Source: Gemmatimonadaceae bacterium (GTDB lineage Bacteria > Gemmatimonadota > Gemmatimonadetes > Gemmatimonadales > Gemmatimonadaceae). From it: a stretch of DNA of 64,000 bases. The notes under the pieces were generated by a model, which was given only the letters and a program-made list of their open reading frames with translations, was not told the origin of the DNA and did not search any database. The position numbers were made by a program, and so were the translations under genes. Below are positions 16,707 through 25,644 of this stretch, in pieces. Within the stretch, counting starts at the first letter, position 1. Each line of letters opens with the position of its first letter. The stretch is from the NCBI GenBank assembly GCA_013361935.1, contig JABFXC010000163.1:1-64000 (forward strand), read 5' to 3'.

Positions 16707-17966
16707 ATGTTCTCACGCCGACGTACACTCGCGCTCGTCGCCGGGCTCGCGGCCTGCCGCCCAGGCGGGCGCGACCGCGCCCACGCATCCGAGGGACCCC
16801 CACCGCCCCGCGCCGAGTTTCTCGTCGCCGCGGGGGACAGCACCTTCTGGGTCCGCGCCGCGCCCGACGGGATTCGTCGCCGCGGCTCGTCGCTGATGGT
16901 CGCCCGGTTCGGCGGCGATTTCTACGAGGTCTACACCGCGGACGACGATCGTTCCTTCTACGACGCGCTCTTCCTCGGCCAGCGCGTCTACCGCCGCGAC
17001 CTCGTCACCGGCGACTCCGCGCTCGTCTACCGGGACAGCGTCGTTCCGGCGGCCGAGCAGCGGTGGGCGCGCCAGCACCCTGACGAGTCACCGCTCCGGG
17101 GCGACGAGGACGCGAGCGAGCATCCGACGGCGTCGGCGACCGCGGAGGTGAGCCTCCTCGACGTCCACGACGCGTACCTCTCCGTGGAGCACCGCACCGA
17201 CGTCGACGTCGGCGGGGTGACGCACCTGCATCGCACCGTGCGCCGGGTCGTCGATCTTCGCGAGCGCCGCGCCGCGACCGTCGACGATCTCTTCGGCGAA
17301 AGCGCGGGCGCGGCGATCCTTCGCGACGCGCGCGGGCTCCTCGCGGCGGCGCGCGACTCGATCCGCGACGAGCGCGATCCGCGCGCGGAGACGGCGCGCG
17401 AGGCCGTCGGCGACCTCGCCTTCGACGCGCGCAGCTTCTCGCTCGGCGATCGCGACGGCGCGCCGATCGTGACCTTCACCGTCCCGGAAACGGGAGAGCT
17501 CGCGACCGGTGCCGCGCTCGCCCTCGCGCCGATCCCGGCCACCTCGCCGGAGTGGTGGAGCGCGATCGCGTCGACGCTGCCGTCGACGCGCGACTCGGTG
17601 GAGGACGCGTGGCACGGGGCCGGGTACGTCGTGCGCGCGCGCTACGACAGCAGCGGAGAGCAGGCCGCGCTCGTGATCGCCGACGCCTCGGGACGCGAGT
17701 GGCCGGTGGGGCGCGTCCCCGCACCGGTACGCCATCTCCTCTGGCTCGACGCTCCGGCGATCGACTCGACGCAGCGGCTCGCGCTGGAGCGTGCCTTCGA
17801 CGACGCGGTGCTCTACGACGACCAGGCGCGCGTCGCGACGGCGCGGCACGGCGGACGGCTGCGCCTCGCGGCGATGCAGCGCCATCCGCGCCGGCCGCGG
17901 ATCGTTCCGGTCCGTCGCGTGCGCAAGAGCGTCGACCGGTCGCACAGACGACACTTCCCCACATGA
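16707..17966 (+). CDS. Hypothetical lipoprotein, 419 aa
   Basis: A signal peptide with lipobox LAAC at about residue 17 starts a protein I do not recognise. DRSFYDALFLGQRVYRRDL suggests a beta-rich periplasmic domain up to about residue 115. A second part (about 150-300) contains VEHRTDVDVGGVTHLHRTVRRVVDL and a VTFTVPETGE segment, resembling the DUF3298-type layout only loosely. The C-terminus is Arg-rich. A TATATT at 16693-16698 could be its -10 element. The stop overlaps the thioesterase ATG (ATGA), which suggests an operon, but the pairing gives no functional hint. Confidence 0.8.
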   Translation: MFSRRRTLALVAGLAACRPGGRDRAHASEGPPPPRAEFLVAAGDSTFWVRAAPDGIRRRGSSLMVARFGGDFYEVYTADDDRSFYDALFLGQRVYRRDLVTGDSALVYRDSVVPAAEQRWARQHPDESPLRGDEDASEHPTASATAEVSLLDVHDAYLSVEHRTDVDVGGVTHLHRTVRRVVDLRERRAATVDDLFGESAGAAILRDARGLLAAARDSIRDERDPRAETAREAVGDLAFDARSFSLGDRDGAPIVTFTVPETGELATGAALALAPIPATSPEWWSAIASTLPSTRDSVEDAWHGAGYVVRARYDSSGEQAALVIADASGREWPVGRVPAPVRHLLWLDAPAIDSTQRLALERAFDDAVLYDDQARVATARHGGRLRLAAMQRHPRRPRIVPVRRVRKSVDRSHRRHFPT

Positions 17967-18463
17967 AGCCCGACATCTCGCATCGCGCCACGCGCACCGT
18001 CCAGGAGAGCCAGCACGAGACCTCCGAGCTGATGATGCCGCAGGACGCGAACGTCCTCGGCCACGTTTTCGGCGGCGTCGTGCTCTCGATGATGGACAAG
18101 GCCGCGGCGGTGTCCGCGTTCCGACACGCGCGCAATGCCTGCGTCACCGTCTCGATCGACCGCGTCGACTTCCGCGAGCCGATCCACGTCGGCGACCTGC
18201 TGATCATGAAGGCGAGCGTGAACTTCACCGGGCGCAGCTCGATGGAGATCGGGGTGCGCGTGGAGGCCGAGGACCTGATCACCGGCCGGCGGCGCCACAC
18301 GAACTCGTGCTACATGACCTTCGTCGCGATCGACCGGAACGGGCGGCCGGTGGAGATCCCGGAGGTGGTGCCGGAAACGGACATCGAGAAGCGCCGCTAC
18401 GCGGCCGCGAAGGAGCGGCGGCGGCGGAGGCTGGAGGAGCGGACCGAGGAAGGGGAAGACTGA
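17963..18463 (+). CDS. Acyl-CoA thioesterase (hotdog fold, YciA/BACH-like)
   Basis: A 166-residue cytosolic thioesterase. The hotdog signature runs from MMPQDANVLGHVFGGVVLSMMD (nucleophile-positioning helix with Asn and the GG turn) through VSIDRVDFREPIHVGDLL, with the helix-capping Asp at the usual spot. It would hydrolyse medium/long acyl-CoA, releasing CoA. The C-terminal 35 residues are a charged Arg/Glu helix. It is translationally coupled to the preceding lipoprotein. Confidence 0.92.
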   Translation: MKPDISHRATRTVQESQHETSELMMPQDANVLGHVFGGVVLSMMDKAAAVSAFRHARNACVTVSIDRVDFREPIHVGDLLIMKASVNFTGRSSMEIGVRVEAEDLITGRRRHTNSCYMTFVAIDRNGRPVEIPEVVPETDIEKRRYAAAKERRRRRLEERTEEGED

Positions 18464-18471
18464 ACGGCAGA

Positions 18472-18573
18472 GGTCAGGGGCCAGGGTCAGGGGTCGGGCG
18501 CCAGCGGCCAGGCGTCAGGAACGGCGTTACCCGCAGTTGACGCAGTGCCTTCCGCCTGGCCCCTGACCCCTGA
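18472..18573. repeat. GGTCAGGGGCCAGG-family palindrome, copy B
   Basis: The left side has GGTCAGGGGCCAGG partly duplicated, then GCCAGGCGTCAGGAACGGCG. The right side has CAGTTGACGCAGTGCCTTC followed by CGCCTGGCCCCTGACCCC. It lies between two same-direction genes and could attenuate or end thioesterase transcription. The internal partial repeat makes it longer than the other copies. Confidence 0.8.
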
Positions 18574-18618
18574 GTCAAACCCCTGCAATCCGACCGTTCG
18601 AGAGCGCAAATTAGGAGC

Positions 18619-19020
18619 ATGCAGCTCTTCACCGTCGAACAAGCCAATCGCACCCTGCCGCTCGTCCGCCGGATCGTGGCGGACATCGTCGAGACGTACG
18701 AGCGGTGGCAGGGGGCGGTGCGTGCGTTCGAGCTGGCGTCGCTCGAGGCGAGCGGGGGCGAGCAGAGCGCGGACGCGGCGGCGCGGCAGCGTGACGCGGA
18801 GCGGCTCGCCGAGGAGATCGCCGGATTCGTCCGCGAGCTCGAGGCGATCGGCGTCGAGTTCAAGGGCTACGACGTCGGGCTCGTCGACTTTCCGGCGCGG
18901 CTCGGCGACCGCACGGTGTATCTCTGCTGGCGCCTCGGAGAGCCCGAGGTACGGTACTGGCACGAGCTGAACGACGGCTTCGCCGGACGCCAGCCGATCG
19001 AAGCGCTCGCTTTCGCCTGA
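18619..19020 (+). CDS. DUF2203 family protein
   Basis: A 133-residue helical protein starting FTVEQANRTLPLVRRIV. The DUF2203 core GVEFKGYDVGLVDFPARL, then VYLCWRLGEPEVRYWHEL and GFAGRQPI, is conserved almost unbroken. The conserved Cys, Trp and His in the C-terminal half could form a ligand site, but the family has no assigned function. Its own upstream region holds the tail of the copy B palindrome. Confidence 0.92.
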   Translation: MQLFTVEQANRTLPLVRRIVADIVETYERWQGAVRAFELASLEASGGEQSADAAARQRDAERLAEEIAGFVRELEAIGVEFKGYDVGLVDFPARLGDRTVYLCWRLGEPEVRYWHELNDGFAGRQPIEALAFA

Positions 19021-19058
19021 TCGGCGCACGACCTCACCCGCAATCCCGCAGCGTTCTC

Positions 19059-19376
19059 ATGGCAACCTTCCGCGCGCCCGACGGCACCGTCTGGACAGTC
19101 CTCGTCCGCAATCCCGGCGCGAGCAACGCGATGATCGTCTTCTCGCACCCCGACGGGGAGAGCGCGAAGAAGGATCGCTACAACTGGTACATCAGCAAGG
19201 GCCCCGAGGCGAAGAGCGTGACCGGCCGCCTCGACCCGAAGAAGATCGCCGAATCGCTGACGGAGAGCGACGTCGAGCTGCTCTTCCGCCGCTCGATGGG
19301 CGTGTCGCGCGGCGGGGCGCTGCCTAACGCGCCGATGCCGGCGCAGGCGGTGTACTCGAGCGGCGAGGAGCGCTAG
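19059..19376 (+). CDS. Conserved-looking hypothetical protein, 105 aa
   Basis: A small soluble protein without signal peptide or membrane helix. The N-terminal half (MATFRAPDGTVWTV, IVFSHPDGESAKKDRYNWY) looks like a compact beta-sheet. The C-terminal half has a helix-like stretch ESLTESDVELLFRRSMG and a disordered tail. I do not recognise it. It follows the DUF2203 gene by 38 bp in the same direction and its stop overlaps the end of rnz by 4 bp. Confidence 0.75.
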   Translation: MATFRAPDGTVWTVLVRNPGASNAMIVFSHPDGESAKKDRYNWYISKGPEAKSVTGRLDPKKIAESLTESDVELLFRRSMGVSRGGALPNAPMPAQAVYSSGEER

Positions 19377-20341
19377 CGCGCGCGCTCGGCGGCGACGGGC
19401 CCCTCGGCGCGCTCCGCCTCGTGCGGGACGTCGAGCTCCAGCCCGTCGCGGGCGATGACGACGTTCGGAAAGACCTGCTTCGCCTCGCGCTCGAGGTCAC
19501 CCGGATCGCGCGAGTAGCGCGCCGAGAAGTGGGTGAGCACGAGGCGCTTCACGCCCGCGCGGGCGGCGACCCCCGCGGCCTCGCGCGCCGTCGAGTGTCC
19601 CGTCTCGACGGCGCGCTCCGCTTCCTCGTCGCCGAAGGTCGCCTCGTGGACGAGGAGATCGGCGCCCTCCGCGGCGGCGACGGTGCTGTCGGCGGGACGC
19701 GTGTCGCCTGTGATGACGACGCGCCGGCCGCGGCGCTTCTCGCCGACGAGCACCGACGCCTCGATGACGCGCCCGTCGTCGAGGGTCACCGGCTCGCCGC
19801 GATGGATGCGTCCCCAGAGCGGCCCCTCGGGGATGCCGAGGCTGCGCGCGAGCTCCGGGTTGAAGCGGCCGCGCCGCTCCTCCTCGACGAGCGCGTAGCC
19901 GAACGCCGTCGCGCCCCCGTGATCGGCGGGGAAGGGGACGATCGCGTAGTCGTTGCGCTTCACCGGCTGGCCCGGCTCGAGCTCCGTGATCTCGATCTCG
20001 AACGTTAGGCGATCGGCGCCGAACTGCTCGGCGCGGCGGAGGATGCGCGTGGCACCCTTCGGGCCCCAGAGGCGCAGCGGCTCGGCGCGCCCCTGGAGCG
20101 CCATCGTCCGCGTGAGGCCGATCAGGCCGATCAGGTGGTCGGCGTGGAAGTGGGTGAAGAAGATGTCGCGCAGCCCGAAGGCGACCCCGTAGCGCATCAT
20201 CTGGCGCTGCGTCCCCTCGCCGCAGTCGAAGAGGAGCGTCTCCCCCTCGCGCACGACGGCGATCGAGGACACGTTGCGCTCGACCGTCGGTCGCGAGGCG
20301 GAAGTTCCGAGGAGCCGGATCGAGAGCGACATGGCGCTCAA
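19373..20341 (-). CDS. rnz: Ribonuclease Z
   Basis: A 322-residue metallo-beta-lactamase-fold endonuclease that removes the 3' trailer of tRNA precursors. The zinc motif HFHADHLIGL, FDCGEGTQRQM, the ITGDTRP aspartate region, HEATF and the late THFSARY histidine are all present, so it should bind two Zn2+ and be active. The neighbouring tRNA genes do not encode CCA, so their 3' ends depend on trailer removal followed by CCA addition. It is convergent with the hypothetical gene and starts opposite the KGG gene. Confidence 0.95.
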   Translation of the reverse strand: MSAMSLSIRLLGTSASRPTVERNVSSIAVVREGETLLFDCGEGTQRQMMRYGVAFGLRDIFFTHFHADHLIGLIGLTRTMALQGRAEPLRLWGPKGATRILRRAEQFGADRLTFEIEITELEPGQPVKRNDYAIVPFPADHGGATAFGYALVEEERRGRFNPELARSLGIPEGPLWGRIHRGEPVTLDDGRVIEASVLVGEKRRGRRVVITGDTRPADSTVAAAEGADLLVHEATFGDEEAERAVETGHSTAREAAGVAARAGVKRLVLTHFSARYSRDPGDLEREAKQVFPNVVIARDGLELDVPHEAERAEGPVAAERAR

Positions 20342-20524
20342 TATAGTTCGCGGCGAAACTGTAACGAGCCTAGTCGAGCCCGTCTACGTGCGATGGTCCC
20401 GCCCTTGCAAAACGCCACTATCCGCGACGACACGGAGGTCGCTCGCGGAACGGCAGTCTGGTGGCACCCGTTTGGGGCTGCGGGACGGCAGCGGGACGGA
20501 GGACCCCCAACACGCGGAGGAGTG

Positions 20525-21028
20525 ATGGCAGAGCGTAGCGAAGGGAAAAGCCGGCGTGGCTTCGCCTCGATGGACCAATCCCGGCAGCGCGAGATCGCCA
20601 GCAAGGGCGGTCGCGCGGCGCACGCGAAAGGGACGGCCCACGAGTTCGACTCGAACGAAGCGCGCGCGGCGGGCCGGAAGGGCGGCGAGGCGGTGAGCCG
20701 CAATCGGGAGCACATGGCGGCGATCGGCCGCAAGGGTGGCGAAGCGCGCGGCAGCAGCGCGCGGAACAATGCGGCGCGGGGAGCGGCGGCGCGACTGGGC
20801 GCCGAGGGCGTGCGGAACGCGGCCTCGGACACCTATCGGTCGACGGAAGGGCGGGCGGACGTGTCGCGCACGACCGCGAACCGTGGCGACACGGATCGCA
20901 CGCAGCAGCTCCGGGCCGACGAGTTCCCGGCCGACCAGGCGCGCGCCTCGCAGACCCGCGAGTCGAGCATCGGGGGGAGCAACGTGCAGGACAGCCCGAA
21001 TCGGGACATCAGCACGGCCCGCCCGTAG
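20525..21028 (+). CDS. KGG-motif stress-induced protein
   Basis: A 167-residue hydrophilic protein with three KGG modules, as in GsiB/YciG-type stress proteins: RGFASMDQSRQREIASKGG, NEARAAGRKGGEAVS and HMAAIGRKGGEARG. The remainder is Arg/Ala/Thr-rich and probably disordered. Such proteins accumulate under desiccation or nutrient stress and are thought to act as hydrophilins. The start at 20525 has GGAGGA eight bases upstream. No regulator binding site is obvious in the 180-bp gap from rnz. Confidence 0.9.
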   Translation: MAERSEGKSRRGFASMDQSRQREIASKGGRAAHAKGTAHEFDSNEARAAGRKGGEAVSRNREHMAAIGRKGGEARGSSARNNAARGAAARLGAEGVRNAASDTYRSTEGRADVSRTTANRGDTDRTQQLRADEFPADQARASQTRESSIGGSNVQDSPNRDISTARP

Positions 21029-21036
21029 GGCGGTCC

Positions 21037-21132
21037 GTCAGGGGTCAGGGGTCAGGGGCCAGGCGGAAGGCACTGCGCAACTGCAGTTGACGCAGTTCCT
21101 GACGCCTGGCCCCTGACCCCCGGCCCCTGACG
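21037..21132. repeat. GGTCAGGGGCCAGG-family palindrome, copy C
   Basis: The most symmetric copy. Outer GGGGTCAGGGGCCAGGCG faces CGCCTGGCCCCTGACCCC, the inner ACTGCGCAACTGCAGTTG core is near-palindromic, and short extra CAGGGG/CCCCTG units flank both sides. It lies between the convergent ends of the KGG and threonine dehydratase genes. Confidence 0.85.
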
Positions 21133-22104
21133 TCACCGCCTAACGCGCAGCCCCCGCACTTCCCGCAGCACCGCGGGATCGATGTTCCCGCCGCTGAGCA
21201 CCACCACCACCGGCGAACGCAGCCCGGCGAACAGTCCCGCGCGCAGCGCGGCGACGCCCACCGCGCCGGATCCCTCGACGGTCGACGACTCCTCCTCGGC
21301 GAGCCAGGCGATCGCGCGGGCGATCTCCTCCTCGGGAACGCGGACGATCTCGTCGAGCGCGGCGCGGCCGATGGCGAGACCTTCCTCGTCGATCCCGCCC
21401 GCCAGACCATCGGCGAGCGTGGGGTCGTGGCCGATGTCGACGATGTGCCCCGCGGCGAGCGAGCGAGCCATCGCGTCGGTGCGCTCGCTCTGCGCGCCGA
21501 GGATGCGCACCTCCGGCGCCTCCGCGCGCAGCACGCTGCCGATCCCCCCGAGCAGCCCGCCCCCGCCCACCGGCACGATCACCGCGCCGACGCTTGGCAG
21601 ATCCTCGAGGATCTCCAGCGCGACGGTTCCCTGGCCGGCGATCAGCTCCGCGCCCGCGCAGGGATTCACGAAGCGCGCACCCTCGCGCGCGGCGAGCTCC
21701 AGCGCCGCGTCGTGCGCGGCGTCGTAGTCGGGACGCGAGTCGTCGACGCGCGCGCCTAACGCGACGATGCCGTCGCGCTTCACCGCGGGTGCGCTCGCCG
21801 GCACGAAGATCGTCGCGGTGATTCCGAAGTGCCGCGCCGCCCACGCCACGCCCAGGCCGTGGTTCCCCGCCGAGGACGCGACGATCCCCCGCGCGCGCTC
21901 CGCCTCGCTCAGCGACGCCAGCGTGTTGAACGCGCCCCGCAGCTTGAACGATCCGGTGAGCTGCTCGTTCTCGAGCTTGAGATGCACCTCGACGCCGGCG
22001 ATGCGCGAGAGCTTCGCCGAGTGCCGCAGCGGCGTCCGATGCGCGACGCCGGCGATGCGCGCGGCGGCGGCGCGGACGCGGTCCGGGTGGACGAGTGGAG
22101 GCAT
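21133..22104 (-). CDS. Threonine/serine dehydratase (PLP)
   Basis: A 323-residue fold-type II PLP enzyme. The Schiff-base lysine lies in LTGSFKLRGA. ASSAGNHGLGVAWAA is the Asn-containing substrate loop, and PVGGGGLLGGIG the phosphate-binding glycine loop. SSTVEGSGAVGVAAL is close to the C-terminus. The length fits a catabolic threonine dehydratase without the ACT regulatory domain; serine racemase-like activity is possible. I prefer the ATG at 22104 over an upstream TTG. The last codons include a CGTTAGGC octamer. Confidence 0.92.
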   Translation of the reverse strand: MPPLVHPDRVRAAAARIAGVAHRTPLRHSAKLSRIAGVEVHLKLENEQLTGSFKLRGAFNTLASLSEAERARGIVASSAGNHGLGVAWAARHFGITATIFVPASAPAVKRDGIVALGARVDDSRPDYDAAHDAALELAAREGARFVNPCAGAELIAGQGTVALEILEDLPSVGAVIVPVGGGGLLGGIGSVLRAEAPEVRILGAQSERTDAMARSLAAGHIVDIGHDPTLADGLAGGIDEEGLAIGRAALDEIVRVPEEEIARAIAWLAEEESSTVEGSGAVGVAALRAGLFAGLRSPVVVVLSGGNIDPAVLREVRGLRVRR

Positions 22105-22117
22105 TCCCAAAGATGAA

Positions 22118-22192
22118 GGGGTCAGGGGCCAGGTGTAAGGAACTGCGTCGACTGCAGTTGCGCAGTGCCTTCCGCCTGGAGGCTGACCCCCG
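22118..22192. repeat. GGTCAGGGGCCAGG-family palindrome, copy D
   Basis: The left arm GGGGTCAGGGGCCAGG and the centre ACTGCAGTTGCGCAGTGCC match copy C closely; the right arm is altered (CCTGGAGGCTGACCCC). It sits just past the photolyase stop and just upstream of the dehydratase start, so it could end the photolyase transcript. Confidence 0.8.
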
Positions 22193-22195
22193 CCC

Positions 22196-23632
22196 CTACG
22201 CCGAAACCAGGTCGAGCTCCGGCTCGCCGCTCCAGCGCGCGATGTACCCGCCGACGTCGAACTTGCCGCGCGCGCGGTCGAGCGACATCGGGCGGATCGT
22301 GCCCCACACCGGACGCGTCGCGAAGGGACGATCGAACTTGCCGAAGCACCAGAGGATGTTCGCGTAGCTGTTCGGATCGCGGCCGTCGAGCGCGTAGCGA
22401 TCGTTCAGCCAGATGAGATGCGAGAGCGCGTCGACGTAACGGTCGGTCCAGAGCAGCACCGACTTCCCCCAGAGCATCCGCACCGCGTTGTGCATCTGTC
22501 CCGTGGCGAGCAGCTCGCGCTGGCCGGCGTTCCAGAGGGGCTCGCCGGTCTCCGCGCGTGCCAGCTCTTCGCGCGAGTACACGACGTCGCGCGGATCGTC
22601 CTCGTGCTCGGCCATCGAGCGGTGCACCCACGTCGGCAGCGCGCCGAGCGTTCCGTGCGCGGGGTTGTGCAGGCAGAAGTTGAGCGAGAGCTCGCGCCAG
22701 ACGATCATCTCGTCGAGGAACGCCTCGGCCTCCGGCGCGGGCGCGTGCGCGAGCGCGGCGCGCGCGACCTCCGCGGCGCTGATCTGCCCGTAGCGCAGCC
22801 AGGGAGAGAGCCGGCTCGAGCCGTCGCCGTCGGTCGGGTCGGCGCGACGCTCGCTGTAGCGCTGCAGCCCCGTGGCCACGAAGTGCGCGAGCCGCTGCCG
22901 GCCGGCGCGCGTCCCCCCGCGGGTCGGCACCGCGGGGACGTCGTGGTCGATCTCGCAGCGGGCCACCTCGCGCGTAATGTCGGCACGCGCCACGTCGAGC
23001 GCGTCGATCTCCAGCGCGGCGAGCAGCGACGCCGGCATCTCGCGGCGCGGCGCCCGTTCGGCCACCGGCTCGAGAGAGACGTCGCGCAGCTTCGCGAGCT
23101 TGGGACGGATGGTGCGTGCGGCGTACTCCTCGCGCGGGAGCATCGCCGCGGGGATGACGCCGACCGAGTCGACGGCGACGACGCGGCATGGCGCCGATGC
23201 CGCGAGCCGCGCCGTGCGCTCGGCGACGCCGCCGGTGGGACAGGCGTCGGTGACGACGATGCACGCGCGGCCGATCGCGCGGTCGAGCGCGCGGGAGCGT
23301 TCGTTGCGGCGGCGCTTCAGGATGAAGCGGAAGGTGTAGCCCGCCGCGTCCGCCGCGCGGGCGACGTCCTGCGCGCCCTGCATCGCGAAGGTGTGCGTGC
23401 GATCCGACGCATGCTCGCCCTCGCAGTCCAACTCGTGGAGGATGAGCAGCGGCCGATTGAGCCGGTCGGCCTCGAGGGTGGCGTAGCGGAGCGCCCAGTT
23501 GTCGTGGAGACGCTGGGTGCTCTGCATCAGATACAGGACGAGCTCTCCCTCGGGGACGAGCCGGACGTCGTTCGCTCGGGCGGCGCGCTGGGCGAGCTGA
23601 TCGCGGACGTAAGGGGAGCCGAGTGGATGCAT
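22196..23632 (-). CDS. phr: Class II CPD photolyase
   Basis: A 478-residue DNA repair flavoprotein that splits cyclobutane pyrimidine dimers using light. The N-terminal alpha/beta domain (about 1-190) precedes the FAD domain. Class II-type motifs are clear in the latter: WNAGQRELLATGQMHNAVRM, LNDRYALDGRDPNSYANI and WGTIRPMS. DEMIVWRELSLNFCLHNP is the helix usual for this class. It is divergent from the FAD monooxygenase gene across about 170 bp. Repair activity is inferred from family; no substitution that would abolish FAD binding is obvious. Confidence 0.93.
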   Translation of the reverse strand: MHPLGSPYVRDQLAQRAARANDVRLVPEGELVLYLMQSTQRLHDNWALRYATLEADRLNRPLLILHELDCEGEHASDRTHTFAMQGAQDVARAADAAGYTFRFILKRRRNERSRALDRAIGRACIVVTDACPTGGVAERTARLAASAPCRVVAVDSVGVIPAAMLPREEYAARTIRPKLAKLRDVSLEPVAERAPRREMPASLLAALEIDALDVARADITREVARCEIDHDVPAVPTRGGTRAGRQRLAHFVATGLQRYSERRADPTDGDGSSRLSPWLRYGQISAAEVARAALAHAPAPEAEAFLDEMIVWRELSLNFCLHNPAHGTLGALPTWVHRSMAEHEDDPRDVVYSREELARAETGEPLWNAGQRELLATGQMHNAVRMLWGKSVLLWTDRYVDALSHLIWLNDRYALDGRDPNSYANILWCFGKFDRPFATRPVWGTIRPMSLDRARGKFDVGGYIARWSGEPELDLVSA

Positions 23633-23806
23633 GCGGCTCCAACGACGCGGGGCGGGAGAACGTTCCTCCGGCCGAGGCCGGCTCGGGACCGCGCGGCCCT
23701 CTCCGCCACAACCAAGTTATAGTCGACCCCGGGGCTTGCCGGAAGATGGGGGGGAAGCCGCATCATCGCCGGCTGAAATTTCGAACCCGGACATGGGAGC
23801 GTGGCG

Positions 23807-25324
23807 ATGAAGCATGCGGTGGTGATCGTCGGAGCGGGTCCGACGGGGCTGATGCTCGCCGGCGAGCTGGCGCTGGCGGGAGTCGACGTGGCCATCGTCG
23901 AGCGACGGGTGAACCAGGAGCTCGTCGGCTCGCGCGCGGGCGGGCTGCACGCGCGCACCCTCGAGATCCTCGACCAGCGCGGGATCGTCGATCGCTTCCT
24001 CGCGGAGGGGCAGCGCGCGCAGGTCGCGGCATTCGCGCAGGTGCCGCTGAGCATCGTCGACTTTCCGACCCGCCACAACTACGGGCTCGGGCTCTGGCAG
24101 AACCACATCGAGCGCATCCTGGCCGGCTGGGTGGAGGAGCTGCGCGTCCCCATCCTTCGCGGGCGCGAGGTGACCGGCTTCGCGCAGGGCGACGGCGGCG
24201 TCGAGATCACGCTCGCCGGCGGCGAAGCGTTAGGCGCCGCGTATCTCGTCGGCTGCGACGGGGGACGCAGCCTGATCCGGAAGACGGCGGGGATCGGGTT
24301 TCCGGGCTGGGATCCGACGACGAGCAGCCTGATCGCCGAGGTCGAGATGACCACGGAGCCGGAATTCGGGATCCGCACCGACGCGCGCGGGACCCACGCG
24401 TTAGGCAGGGAGAAGTACGAGATCCGCGACGGCAAGGTGGTCTACGCGACCGAGGGACCGGTGCGCGTGATGATCACCGAGCCGCAGGTGAAGTACGGGA
24501 CCGAGCCGACGCTCGAGGACCTGCGCGAAGGGCTGATCGCCGCGTACGGAACGGACTACGGGATGCACCGCCTCGCGTGGATCACCCGCTTCACAGACAT
24601 GACCCGCCAGGCGGAGAGCTACCGCGACCGGCGCGTCCTCCTCGCCGGCGACGCCGCGCACATCCACGCGCCCGACGGCGGGCAGGGGCTGAACACGGGA
24701 GTGCAGGATGCGGTGAACCTGGGCTGGAAGCTGGCGCAGGTGGTGAAGGGGATATCGCCGGAAAGTCTCCTCGACACGTATCACGCCGAGCGCCATCCGG
24801 TGGGAGCGCGGGTGCTGCGGAGCACGATGGCCGCGGTCGCCCTGCGCCGCGCGGACGAACGCACGAAGGCGGCGCGCGAGGCGATGGCCGAGCTTCTCGC
24901 GATGGACGAGCCGCGCCGGCGATTCGCCGGGATGATGTCGGGGCTCGACATCCGCTACGATCTCGGCGAGGGCCACCCGCTTCTCGGCCGGCGGATGCCG
25001 GACCTCGACATCGTCACCTCCGAGGGCCCGCGGCGAGCGTACGAGCTGCTGCACGACGCGCGTCCGCTGCTGCTCGACCTCGGCGGGCTCGGGGACTTCG
25101 ACGTCGCCCCATGGGCGGACCGGGTGCGCGCGGTCCGGGCGACGTACGAGGCCGCGTGGGAGCTGCCGGTGATCGGTGCGGTCTCGCGTCCGACCGCCGT
25201 GCTGATCCGTCCCGACGGCTACGTGGCGTGGGTGGGAGAGGGGACGACGGGGGGGATCGCCGACGCGCTCGGCAGGTGGTTCGGAGCGGCGGTGTTACCT
25301 GAATCACCGTCACCGCGTCCTTGA
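23807..25324 (+). CDS. FAD-dependent aromatic-ring/rifampicin-type monooxygenase
   Basis: About 505 residues with the group A flavin monooxygenase plan. VIVGAGPTGLMLAGELALAG binds the FAD ADP part, GCDGGRSLIRKTAGIGF carries the DG motif, and GDAAHIHAPDGGQGLNTGV is the flavin-ribityl GD motif. A thioredoxin-like C-terminal domain ends with DGYVAWVG. Layout and SRAGGLHARTLEILDQRG resemble rifampicin and phenol hydroxylases of the PheA/TfdB family; the substrate is open. The ATG at 23807 has GGGAGC seven bases upstream, better spaced than the GTG at 23801. Two CGTTAGGC octamers lie in this gene. Its stop overlaps the tRNA-Ala -35 box. Confidence 0.9.
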   Translation: MKHAVVIVGAGPTGLMLAGELALAGVDVAIVERRVNQELVGSRAGGLHARTLEILDQRGIVDRFLAEGQRAQVAAFAQVPLSIVDFPTRHNYGLGLWQNHIERILAGWVEELRVPILRGREVTGFAQGDGGVEITLAGGEALGAAYLVGCDGGRSLIRKTAGIGFPGWDPTTSSLIAEVEMTTEPEFGIRTDARGTHALGREKYEIRDGKVVYATEGPVRVMITEPQVKYGTEPTLEDLREGLIAAYGTDYGMHRLAWITRFTDMTRQAESYRDRRVLLAGDAAHIHAPDGGQGLNTGVQDAVNLGWKLAQVVKGISPESLLDTYHAERHPVGARVLRSTMAAVALRRADERTKAAREAMAELLAMDEPRRRFAGMMSGLDIRYDLGEGHPLLGRRMPDLDIVTSEGPRRAYELLHDARPLLLDLGGLGDFDVAPWADRVRAVRATYEAAWELPVIGAVSRPTAVLIRPDGYVAWVGEGTTGGIADALGRWFGAAVLPESPSPRP

Positions 25325-25350
25325 CGCAGAGGGTGGGTTGCCGCTACTTT
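25321..25350 (+). promoter_or_regulatory. Candidate sigma70-type promoter of tRNA-Ala
   Basis: TTGACG (-35) and TACTTT (-10) are separated by 18 bases, about 85 bases before the tRNA. The -35 box overlaps the stop codon of the monooxygenase gene. A GGCCCCGC...GCGGGGCC hairpin (25362-25381) would lie in the precursor leader. Confidence 0.6.
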
Positions 25351-25434
25351 GTTGCATCGGCGGCCCCGCCCAAGCGGGGCCGCTGTGCTTCCCGCGACGC
25401 AGTGTCCAGCCGGCACGAGCTACGTGGGATCAGA

Positions 25435-25507
25435 GGGGCTGTAGCTCAGTTGGGAGAGCGCTGCAATCGCACTGCAGAGGTCAGGGGTTCGACTCCCCTC
25501 AGCTCCA
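25435..25507 (+). tRNA. tRNA-Ala(CGC)
   Basis: A full cloverleaf is visible. The acceptor stem GGGGCTG pairs with CAGCTCC (one G-T pair), the D arm is GCTC...GAGC, the anticodon stem is CTGCA/TGCAG, and the T arm is AGGGG/CCCCT around TTCGACT. The seven-base anticodon loop ATCGCAC gives anticodon CGC, decoding the Ala codon GCG, which is heavily used here. The discriminator base is A. CCA is not encoded. Confidence 0.95.
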
Positions 25508-25644
25508 CTCGGCAGCAAGCACGACTGGCACGCTTCTGGCCTTGTCCGGATGATGGTTGCCCGCCGCTGTTCGGTAGGACATAGAGTTCCAATGACAGCG
25601 GATGTGGCACGTCTCCGGCAAGCATGCTTGCCCAGAGAGATAAG

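Noticed and set aside
5255..22192. Palindrome family as CRISPR repeats
   Set aside because: Copies are dispersed singly between genes, differ in sequence and are not arrayed with spacers.
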